From Hydrogenophaga sp. (GTDB lineage: Bacteria; Pseudomonadota; Gammaproteobacteria; Burkholderiales; Burkholderiaceae_C): a stretch of 64,000 bases of DNA. How positions within the stretch are numbered: the stretch's first letter is position 1; every line of letters begins with the position of its first letter. Positions 1-6,386 of the stretch are shown here, piece by piece. The notes under the pieces were generated by a model. The model was not told where the DNA came from. It made no database searches and worked only from the letters and a program-made list of their open reading frames with translations. The stretch lies in NCBI RefSeq assembly GCF_025699295.1, contig NZ_JAILWB010000001.1, positions 1 through 64,000 on the forward strand. Direction: 5' to 3'. The position numbers and the translations under genes were made by a program.

Positions 1-151
1 TTTTGGCCGCAACCCGAAGGGAAGGGGTTGAAAACAGCGCCACTCTTCGTTGCACGCCTAGGCCAGATGCCCAGTCTGGCCGTCGTCGCGCGCCTCGATT
101 GGCGCTGTTTTCAACCCCTTCGCACTGGGAAAAATAGTGTGAACAGGCCCT
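1..151. repeat. Nested palindromic repeat (left end cut by window)
   Basis: The stretch holds a perfect 21-bp inverted repeat (arms 22-42 and 100-120) around a second palindrome, GGCCAGA (61-67) with TCTGGCC (75-81). Its right 40 bases (112-151) are identical to 4257-4296 of the element at 4131-4296, and bases 1-15 match 4248-4262, so both belong to one repeat family, with the hairpin at about 16-111 specific to this copy. The left terminus probably lies before base 1. The last base of the repeat falls inside the stop codon of the DUF1501 gene. No coding capacity is seen. Confidence 0.7.
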
Positions 152-1310
152 AGAGCTTCATGCGCAGCAGTCGCTGGAGCGGCTTCCCACGCGGCGAGTG
201 AGGGAACAGCACGCCTGCCAGCTTGCCGGGGTCCAGATTGAAGCTCTCTGCACACGCCGCGACGATGAGCGAATCCAGCGTCAGTGTGGGCCGCAGGTCG
301 CGCCCTTCGAGCAGGTTGCCACTGGCCAGGCCCGGCCAGTCAGCAACGATGCGGCCTCCCTGCACCGCGCCGCCGGCCATCATCGCGACGGCGCCGGTGC
401 CGTGATCGGTCCCGCCGGTGCCATTCGCCGCGACCGTGCGGCCGAACTCGGTGGCCACCAGCACGACGGTTTCAGCCCAGACAGCGCCAAGCCCATCGCG
501 CAGTCCAGCGAGCATGCCGTCCAGGCCCTTGAGTTGAGCCGCCAGGCGCGCATGCTGCCCGCTGTGCGTGTCCCACCCATTGGTCTCGATCATCGCAATC
601 CGTGGACCATCCGGCCGCGCGAGAAAGCCCGCCGCCATGCGGCCCAGTACTGCAGGGTCCTGTCGATTGCCCTCTCCGGCGCTCATGCCACCGGCCATGC
701 CGCGCGCCTCGAGTGCGGAGGACCACAGGGCATGAAGCCTGGCATCGTCGGCGTACAACTGCGCGACCCGCAGGAGCAGATCCTCATTCGCCTTTGGCAG
801 CGCGGAGGGTGCATACGAACTCACTTCGACGGCGCCACGCATTGCCACCGGCACCGAGGGAGAGAAGGCCATGGCCGCCTTGCCCGCTGGGGGCATGGCG
901 CCCAGGAGCCGGTTCAACCAGCCGTCCTTCAGCTGGTAGGGTGCGCTGCCACCGGTTTCAAGAACGTTCTGGCCGTCGAAGTGCGAGCGTTCACGGTAAG
1001 GCGAAGCGACGGCGTGAAAGAAGGTCGCATGACCCGCCGCGTACATCTCGCGCATGTTCACCAGCGACGGATGCAGGGCAAAGGTTCCATCGAGCTTCAG
1101 CGCGTTTTCGGGGGCAATGGCAAGGCCACCGCGCAGGCTCGCGTAGGCAGGCTCCGCGTAAGGGATGACCGTGTTCAGACCATCGGCTGCGCCGCGCTGG
1201 ATGATGAAGATGAAACGCCTTTCGGTGCGCGCTTGCGCGAACACCAGACGTGGCACGGCAAGCAGCGCGGTTGCGCCCAGAAAGCTGCGTCGATCGAGGC
1301 CCATGCTCAT
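150..1310 (-). CDS. DUF1501 family exported protein
   Basis: 386 residues. The N-terminus has a twin-arginine signal (RRSFLGATALLAVPRL, residues about 7-22) ending near VFAQA, so the protein is expected to be exported folded. The rest fits DUF1501, a sulfatase/alkaline-phosphatase-like fold family: RRFIFIIQRGAADGLN near the N-terminus, the GWDTH motif in the middle and TEFGRT followed by GGTDHGTG towards the C-terminus, which are the likely metal-binding positions. Biochemical function is unknown. It is the second gene of a pair: its ATG overlaps the TGA of the upstream DUF1800 gene (ATGA). The stop codon TAG is formed with the end of the repeat at 1-151, so the original C-terminus may have been altered. 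Confidence 0.88.
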   Translation of the reverse strand: MSMGLDRRSFLGATALLAVPRLVFAQARTERRFIFIIQRGAADGLNTVIPYAEPAYASLRGGLAIAPENALKLDGTFALHPSLVNMREMYAAGHATFFHAVASPYRERSHFDGQNVLETGGSAPYQLKDGWLNRLLGAMPPAGKAAMAFSPSVPVAMRGAVEVSSYAPSALPKANEDLLLRVAQLYADDARLHALWSSALEARGMAGGMSAGEGNRQDPAVLGRMAAGFLARPDGPRIAMIETNGWDTHSGQHARLAAQLKGLDGMLAGLRDGLGAVWAETVVLVATEFGRTVAANGTGGTDHGTGAVAMMAGGAVQGGRIVADWPGLASGNLLEGRDLRPTLTLDSLIVAACAESFNLDPGKLAGVLFPHSPRGKPLQRLLRMKL

Positions 1311-2662
1311 CTCCTGAGAAAGTCCGGGGAAACCAGAAGCAGTGCGAGAGCGGTCGTGCCGCTCTCGGCCCGGGCAATGGCACCGGCCGTGGCCGGACTC
1401 AATGCCCCAGGCAGGGCCTTCGGGCCAAGCAGCCGCGCATCGACCCCATTGCCCGCCTGTTCGGCCATCCGCTGTGCGGCTTCCACGCGGCGCAGCAGTG
1501 CGTCAGGCGCGGCCCAGGTCCCCTCGATGTCGTCGTACCCGGCTGGAGAACCCGGCCGCCACACTGGCTGCCCCAATTGATTCATCAGATGGATCGCCTG
1601 CGTGGCGGGAAGCTCGCGGCGTTCAAGCGCGCGCAGGCTCGAGACCGCCCATTCCCATGGGGCTTTGAACTTCGCGTGGCCGGGCTGCCACGCCTCTGTG
1701 GACGCGATCAGCTCGCGGTAGACCGCGGCCAGCTCTCCGTTCGTGCGGGCAAACGTGTCCGACAGGCGCTCCACGAGCGCCGCCGGGGGATCGTCGGCGA
1801 CGAAGTGGCGTGCAAGCTTGGTCGCGATGTGCCGGGCTGTTTGCGGCGACGTTGCAGCATCGTGAATGATGGCGCGGGCCTGTTGCTCACCGCCCTCTGC
1901 GTAGGTGCGTCCCAGCACCGTGCGTGAACCGGGTTCGTGCAAGGCCGGGACAAACCTGAATGTGCCTTGCCCGCCGTCCCGGCTTTCGTCATTGGGCAGC
2001 GTCCATCCCGTGAGCGCGCGTGCGAATTCGGTGACGTCTTCCTGCGTGTATCCGCTGCGCACCCCGAGTGTGTGCAGTTCAAGAATCTCCCGAGCCAGGT
2101 TTTCGTTGAGCCCGGCGGCGCGTTGCTGGCGGCGCCGGGCCAGCGGACTGCCGGGGCCGGTGGACTGCGCCTGGTCCAGGTACAGCAACATGGCCGGGTG
2201 CCGAACGGCCGCCAGGAGCAGATCCTCGAACGTGCCGAGGATATTCGGGCGTATGGCATCCGCCTCAAAGCCCCCCGCGAGTCCGATGACCAGCAGCTTG
2301 TCCACCGACACGGCAAAGTGGTTCGCCCAGAAATGAACCAGTCGCTCCATGAATGGCGTGGAAGTCTGGAGAGCACTGTTCATGCGGGCGCCCACGGCGG
2401 CCACATAGTCGTCGCGTCCCGCCCGGAGGTAGGCTTCACGGATGCCGCTGCGCTGCCCTTGCGGCGCCTGTCGCGCCTCACGCTGCTGGGTCAGCCACAG
2501 GTCAAGCAGCCGGGGCGTTCGCCGCACCGAAGCCCACGGCGCGGGCGCGGCCTCATAGGTGTCGAACTGGGTGAGCAGCCAGCGCCGCGGGTCGGCGGGA
2601 ATGGCTTCGTCTGGCCGGGCACCGAGGCCGAACCGGTTCAAGGCTATCGCCGGAGCGTGCAT
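1307..2662 (-). CDS. DUF1800 domain protein
   Basis: 451 residues from ATG 2662, preceded by the ribosome site AAGGTGA; the frame stays open further upstream but the sequence there (low-complexity, Arg/Ala/Gly-rich) is not family-like. It shows the DUF1800 start (LNRFGLGARPDEA), the central HFWANHFAVSVDK segment, NENLAREILELHTLGVRSGYTQEDVTEFARALTGW and the C-terminal KFKAPWEWAVSSLRAL region. No signal peptide is obvious. DUF1800 and DUF1501 genes are paired in many proteobacteria and here overlap by four bases, so a joint, still undefined, role outside the cytoplasm is likely. Confidence 0.88.
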   Translation of the reverse strand: MHAPAIALNRFGLGARPDEAIPADPRRWLLTQFDTYEAAPAPWASVRRTPRLLDLWLTQQREARQAPQGQRSGIREAYLRAGRDDYVAAVGARMNSALQTSTPFMERLVHFWANHFAVSVDKLLVIGLAGGFEADAIRPNILGTFEDLLLAAVRHPAMLLYLDQAQSTGPGSPLARRRQQRAAGLNENLAREILELHTLGVRSGYTQEDVTEFARALTGWTLPNDESRDGGQGTFRFVPALHEPGSRTVLGRTYAEGGEQQARAIIHDAATSPQTARHIATKLARHFVADDPPAALVERLSDTFARTNGELAAVYRELIASTEAWQPGHAKFKAPWEWAVSSLRALERRELPATQAIHLMNQLGQPVWRPGSPAGYDDIEGTWAAPDALLRRVEAAQRMAEQAGNGVDARLLGPKALPGALSPATAGAIARAESGTTALALLLVSPDFLRR

Positions 2663-2793
2663 ACGTTCACCTTGTGACGTCGTGGGTTTCCGCAAGTGCC
2701 CAGCCAGTATCCGCGCGTCGAACCTCTGAATTGTGGAAGTTTGATGGAAGTGCGCGCCCAGGGCCGCCGCTGATGGGCGGCCCTGCCCGCGAA

Positions 2794-3275
2794 TCAGTCC
2801 GCCGCCGACGCCGCGTGCGGGTTGCCCATGGCCGCGCGCCGCGCCACCTCGCGCTTCGCATACGCCGTGGGCGACAGGCCCGACCACCGGCGAAAGGCGC
2901 GGGCGAACACCTTGTCGGACTCGTAGCCCGCGTCCTGCGCCACCTTCGCCAGCGGCTGGTGGCCGGCCTCCAGTTGCTCCGCCGCCAGCGCCATGCGGTG
3001 GCCGCCCAGGTAGCCCATGGGCGCGTCACCCACCAGGGTCTTGAAGCGCTCGCTGAAGCGCGAGCGCGACATGGCGGCCTCGCACGCGAGGGCTTCCACG
3101 CTCCAGCCGCGCGCGGGTTCGCGGTGCATCGCGGCGATGGCGCGGGCGATGGCGGGGTCGGACAGGCCACGCCACCAGCCGGCCTCGGTGGCGCCGATGG
3201 CGCGCAGCAGATGCTCGCGCAGGATGTTGACCAGCAGCAGCTCGCCCATGCGGCTGGCCGAGAGGCGCCAGCCCT
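2794..3275 (-). pseudogene. AraC-family regulator, C-terminal remnant (5' half deleted)
   Basis: The reading frame from about 3270 (WRLSASRMGELLLVN) to the stop at 2794 is an ordinary cupin-type AraC regulator C-terminus: the linker helix LVNILREHLLRA, then two helix-turn-helix units (GWSVEALACEAAMSRSRFSERF and PLAKVAQDAGYESDKVFARAF) and the closing GLSPTAYAKRE. Upstream of about 3275 the frame remains open to 3519 but encodes Ser/Arg-rich sequence that is antisense to the sulfatase remnant and unlike any AraC N-terminus. The cupin sensor half is therefore missing and the gene has lost its own start and promoter. Not expected to be functional. Confidence 0.75.
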
Positions 3276-3280
3276 GGGGC

Positions 3281-3433
3281 GAACTCATCGCCCTGCGCGA
3301 CGACCCGCTGGAGCTGCGCAACCTCTGGGACGACCCGGCCAGCCTGCCGCTGCGGCGCGAACTCATGGAACGGCTGGCGCGCGCCATGCTGTCGGCGGCG
3401 GACCAGAGCCCGTATCCGGGGGCTGCGGCGTAG
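3281..3433 (+). pseudogene. Sulfatase C-terminal remnant (5' part deleted)
   Basis: Translation of 3281-3430 gives ELIALRDDPLELRNLWDD and then PASLPLRRELMERLARAML before stopping, which reads as the extreme C-terminus of an alkaline-phosphatase-superfamily sulfatase (the 'ELYDL..DP.E..NLWDDP' block). Only about 50 residues remain; the catalytic Cys/Ser region and metal ligands are gone. It begins within about ten bases of the point where the AraC remnant on the other strand ends, so both were cut by one deletion. No start codon or ribosome site of its own. Confidence 0.7.
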
Positions 3434-3455
3434 AGAAATCTGCCCGAGGCTTCGG

Positions 3456-3785
3456 TCACGCGCCGTCGGGCTCCTGCATCCACGCGGGAATGTCTCGCTG
3501 GCCATGCAGCACGCGCCACACATCGATGTGGGCCGGGTGCTCGGCGTAGAACACGAGGTATGGGTATCGCGTCAGTGGCCAGACGCGCAGACCTGACAGA
3601 TTGAGTTCGTGGGCGTAACGCGGGGAGCCAATGGCCGGGTGACGGCCAATGTGAGCGTAGGCCTTCTCCAGCGCGTCGATGAAGCCCGACGCGGCCTGCA
3701 CGGCCCCCTCACCCAGGTAGTAGGCAATGATCTCGTCAACATCCCGATTGGCTTGCTCACGCGGGATGACTGCCTTGACCTTCAT
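3456..3785 (-). CDS. parE: ParE-type toxin of a type II toxin-antitoxin pair
   Basis: 109 residues, typical length for RelE/ParE toxins. The N-terminal helices (REQANRDVDEIIAYYLGEGAVQAASGFIDALEKAYAHI), the GSPRYAHELNLSGLRVWPLTRYPYLVFYAE strand region and the DVWRVLHGQRDIPAWM end match the ParE family, whose members poison DNA gyrase. Its ATG overlaps the TGA of the antitoxin gene (ATGA), so translation is coupled, with antitoxin first. Assignment to ParE rather than RelE is by overall pattern; no gyrase activity can be read from sequence. Confidence 0.88.
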   Translation of the reverse strand: MKVKAVIPREQANRDVDEIIAYYLGEGAVQAASGFIDALEKAYAHIGRHPAIGSPRYAHELNLSGLRVWPLTRYPYLVFYAEHPAHIDVWRVLHGQRDIPAWMQEPDGA

Positions 3786-4033
3786 CTCCGGGCGTCGGCT
3801 TCGGCGCTCTTGCGCACCCGGTCGCGCAGGCCTGCGAAGTAGCGGGCATCGGCTGGCGCTGCCGGGCTTGACGCCACGCCTGCCATCAGCAAGCCACGCA
3901 ATTGCAGGCGATCCTGATCCTTGCGGATCAACTCGCGCACGTACTCGCTGCTGGTGCCGTAGCCACGCTGGCTGACCTGTTCATCCACAAAGGACTTCAG
4001 GGTGTCGGGGAGAGAGATGTTCATCGTGCTCAT
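3782..4033 (-). CDS. parD: ParD-type antitoxin
   Basis: 83 residues from ATG 4033 (MSTMNISLPDTLKSFVDEQV); a second ATG at 4024 is possible. The N-terminal 45 residues form a ribbon-helix-helix DNA-binding domain (NISLPDTLKSFV then GTSSEYVRELIRKDQ), and the C-terminal charged tail would wrap the toxin. No Shine-Dalgarno is visible, but TACGCT lies six bases before ATG 4033, which suggests a leaderless transcript. Direct repeats at 4051-4069 directly upstream are probable self-operators. The pair lies next to gene remnants and a mobile-like repeat, a setting typical of accessory DNA. Confidence 0.87.
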   Translation of the reverse strand: MSTMNISLPDTLKSFVDEQVSQRGYGTSSEYVRELIRKDQDRLQLRGLLMAGVASSPAAPADARYFAGLRDRVRKSAEADARR

Positions 4034-4050
4034 GGGGCAAGCGTAGGCAA

Positions 4051-4069
4051 TTTGGCAAAATTTGGCAAG
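4051..4069 (-). promoter_or_regulatory. Probable ParD operator repeats
   Basis: TTTGGCAAA (4051-4059) and TTTGGCAAG (4061-4069) form a direct repeat with ten-base periodicity, and a related half, AGGCAA, sits at 4045-4050. They lie just upstream of the -10-like TACGCT (4040-4045, read on the minus strand) of parD. ParD proteins commonly bind such tandem repeats cooperatively, so autorepression is the natural reading. Confidence 0.5.
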
Positions 4070-4130
4070 ATCCGTATTGCACCACACCGAAAAAGTCCCC
4101 CGCCCCACCCAGCCGGGCCCGTCGAAGACC

Positions 4131-4296
4131 AGGGCCTGTTCACACTATTTTTCCAAGATGCGTTGCGGATCAAGAAGGCCATGCGCAAGGCGCGAAACGC
4201 AGCCGGGCCGGTGGCCCGGCGAGGCTTCGCAACGCCGCGCATGGCCTTTTTGGCCGCAACCCCTTCGCACTGGGAAAAATAGTGTGAACAGGCCCT
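4131..4296. mobile_element. MITE-like element with 24-bp terminal inverted repeats
   Basis: 166 bp bounded by perfect 24-bp inverted repeats (4131-4154 and 4273-4296; outer bases AGGGCCTGTTCACACTAT). Inside, TTGCGGATCAAGAAGGCC (from about 4161) pairs imperfectly with the segment CGCATGGCCTTTTTGGCC and following bases near 4238-4257, so the whole element can fold into one long hairpin. There is no transposase or open frame of note. The right 40 bases recur at 112-151. It lies between parD and the coxG-like gene and ends within the stop codon of the latter. No clear target-site duplication is seen. Confidence 0.65.
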
Positions 4297-5050
4297 ACAC
4301 CAGCGAACGCAACCAGGCCGCGCAGTCCTGCGAGGCCTGCACCGGCCAGTGCACGGTGAGGGTGGTGTCGCCGCGGCGCACTTCCACGCGGATGTCCTGG
4401 CCGCCCGCCGGGGTCTGGCCGAACAGGCGCGCCCAGAAGCCCGGACTTCGTGCGGCACGCGCGGGTGCCATGGCTGCGGCCAGCGGTGCGGGTTCGTGGC
4501 GCACGGTGGTGGGCGGTGCCACAGCGGGTGCGGATGAGCCGGCGGCCGGCGTCGCAACGGCAGCTTCCGCCGCCACCGCGAGGGGCTCCACCACCGCCGC
4601 ACCCGTGCCCGCCAGGCGCGCCGCCGCGTTCACGCCGAACTCGTCCCACATGCGGTCGGCCTTGGTCTTCATCACGCCCAGGCCGAAGGTGCCCATGCGG
4701 CCGAGCACGTCCACCTTGACCTTCACGCGCAGTTCGGTACCGCCGCCCTCGCGTTCGGCCAGCCACATCTCGCTGGCCTGCTTGAGCGAACTGGCCACCG
4801 AGGCATCCTCGCCCGTGCCCTCGGCGCGCAGGTAGCGCGGCTCGTCGCGTTCGGCGATGCGCGTCTTGAGTTTGAAGCGCGCGCTGATGAAGGCGATCTT
4901 CACCTTCATCACGGCGACGTACTCGTCCTCGCTGATGACGTCGATGGATTCCATGCCGGGCACGCAGGCGCCCATGGCGTTCGGGTCGAGCAGCAGGGCC
5001 CAGACGCGCGCGGGGGGCGCGTCGAGCAACAGGGTCTTTTCAATTTCCAC
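4295..5050 (-). CDS. CoxG-like SRPBCC (START-fold) protein
   Basis: 251 residues. Residues 1-145 are the CoxG/SRPBCC domain: MEIEKTLLLDAPPARVWALLLDP, then VPGMESIDVISEDEYVAVMKVKIAFISARFK and a hydrophobic-pocket beta sheet. An Ala/Pro-rich linker (about 150-215) leads to a C-terminal tail. In CO dehydrogenase operons CoxG helps anchor the enzyme to the membrane; for other molybdenum hydroxylases its role is unclear. It is the last gene of the operon and overlaps the iron-sulfur subunit by 11 bases. Its TAG stop is formed at the boundary of the MITE-like element, so the C-terminus may be shortened or altered. Confidence 0.85.
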   Translation of the reverse strand: MEIEKTLLLDAPPARVWALLLDPNAMGACVPGMESIDVISEDEYVAVMKVKIAFISARFKLKTRIAERDEPRYLRAEGTGEDASVASSLKQASEMWLAEREGGGTELRVKVKVDVLGRMGTFGLGVMKTKADRMWDEFGVNAAARLAGTGAAVVEPLAVAAEAAVATPAAGSSAPAVAPPTTVRHEPAPLAAAMAPARAARSPGFWARLFGQTPAGGQDIRVEVRRGDTTLTVHWPVQASQDCAAWLRSLV

Positions 5051-5516
5051 GCATCTTCTCCGCGGCGTTCAAGATGGATTCGACGATCTGGGTGTAGCCG
5101 GTGCAGCGGCAGAGGTTGCCGTTGAGGCCGTGGCGCACCTCGTCTTCGCTGGGCGACGGGTTGTTCGCCAGCATCGCGCACGAGGTCATGAGGAAGCCCG
5201 GCGTGCAGTAGCCGCACTGCAGGCCGCCGCACTGCATGAAGCTTTCCTGCAGCGGGTGCAGCTGTTCGCCCTGCGCCAGGCCTTCCACGGTGGTGATGGC
5301 GCGCCCCTGCGCCTGCACGGCCAGGCTCAGGCAGGACTTGACGACCTGGCCATCGACCAGCACCGAGCAGGCGCCGCAGATGCCGGTTTCGCAACCGCGC
5401 TTGGTGCCGGTGAGGTGCAGGTCGTCGCGCAGGAAGTCGGACAGCAGGCGCCGCGCGGGCACGGTGGCCTGCACAGCCTCGCCGTTGACGGTGAGTTCGA
5501 TGGGATGCTGGCTCAT
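5040..5516 (-). CDS. (2Fe-2S) subunit of a molybdenum hydroxylase (CoxS-like)
   Basis: 158 residues, the normal size for this subunit. The plant-type [2Fe-2S] cluster is bound by C42, C47, C50 and C62 (GCETGICGACSVLVDG), and the second, helical [2Fe-2S] cluster by C101, C104, C136 and C138 (QCGYCTPGF and NLCRCTGY). It passes electrons from the molybdenum site to the FAD subunit. Starts three bases after the FAD-subunit gene and overlaps the CoxG-like gene. All eight cysteines are present, so it should be functional. Confidence 0.93.
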   Translation of the reverse strand: MSQHPIELTVNGEAVQATVPARRLLSDFLRDDLHLTGTKRGCETGICGACSVLVDGQVVKSCLSLAVQAQGRAITTVEGLAQGEQLHPLQESFMQCGGLQCGYCTPGFLMTSCAMLANNPSPSEDEVRHGLNGNLCRCTGYTQIVESILNAAEKMRGN

Positions 5517-5519
5517 GGC

Positions 5520-6386
5520 TTATTCCTCGGGCAGGCCGAACAGGCCGGCGATGTTGCGCTGCGCGACCACACGCACCATGGCGCGGCGGAAGTCGGCGTC
5601 GCCGCGCGCGTCGGACACGGGGTCAATGTCGGCCGCGGCGATGGCCGCAGCCTCGGCCGCCACCTCGGGCGTGATGGTCTTGCCGGCCAGAAAGGCCTCG
5701 GCGCGCGGCAGGCGCACGGGGATCGGGGTGGAGGCGCCGACGGCGATGCGCGCCTCGGTGCAGACAGCGCCCTGGCGCCGCGCCACCAGCGCCACGCTGA
5801 CCAGTGGCCGGTGCTCGGCCGCGGTGCGCAGGAATCGCGCGTACCGGCCCGTCGCGTCGGCAGCCATCGCGGGCACGCGGATCTCGCTCAGCAGTTCGTC
5901 GGGCTCCAGCGCGGTCGTGTAGTAGTCGACGAGAAAGTCCGGCATGGCCAGCACCCGCTCGCCGCGTGCGCTGCTCAGCACCACCTGCGCGTCCAGCGCC
6001 AGCAGGCAGCCCGGCGGGTCGGTGGAAGGGTCGGCGTAGCAGAGGTTGCCGCCGATCGTGCCCTGGTTGCGCACCTGCGGGTTGGCCACGCGCGATGCCA
6101 TGCTGGCCAGCATGGGCCAGCGTTCGCGCACCAGGGGCGATGCAGCCACTTCGGCATGCGGCGTGAGCGCGCCAATGCGCAGGCCACCCTGCGCGTCCAG
6201 CGCGATGCCGCGCAGGTGCTGCAGGCGGCCCAGCGACACCAGGTGCGTGGGCGTGAGCATGCGCTGTCGCATGCCCAGCAGCAGCGCCGTGCCGCCGGCG
6301 ATCACGCGGCACTCGTCGCCCAGGTCGGCCAGCATGCGGCTGGCTTCGGTCACGCTGGCGGGTTCGAGGAAATCGAAATCAAGCAC
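5520..6386 (-). CDS. FAD-binding subunit of a molybdenum hydroxylase (CoxM-like)
   Basis: 288 residues. Family hallmarks are the first FAD motif AGGTALLLGMRQR (about residues 30-42) and the second, TIGGNLCYADPSTDPP (about 110-125), followed by the CO-dehydrogenase flavoprotein C-terminal domain. It accepts electrons from the 2Fe-2S subunit and hands them to the final acceptor. The gene overlaps the end of the large-subunit gene by eight bases. The order large-medium-small is one of the common arrangements of xanthine-oxidase-family operons. Confidence 0.92.
   Translation of the reverse strand: MLDFDFLEPASVTEASRMLADLGDECRVIAGGTALLLGMRQRMLTPTHLVSLGRLQHLRGIALDAQGGLRIGALTPHAEVAASPLVRERWPMLASMASRVANPQVRNQGTIGGNLCYADPSTDPPGCLLALDAQVVLSSARGERVLAMPDFLVDYYTTALEPDELLSEIRVPAMAADATGRYARFLRTAAEHRPLVSVALVARRQGAVCTEARIAVGASTPIPVRLPRAEAFLAGKTITPEVAAEAAAIAAADIDPVSDARGDADFRRAMVRVVAQRNIAGLFGLPEE

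Noticed and set aside
2794..3519. Single intact 241-residue AraC protein
   Set aside because: The first ~80 residues are Ser/Arg-rich and antisense to a recognisable sulfatase C-terminus; no AraC sensor domain can be seen, so it is treated as a remnant.
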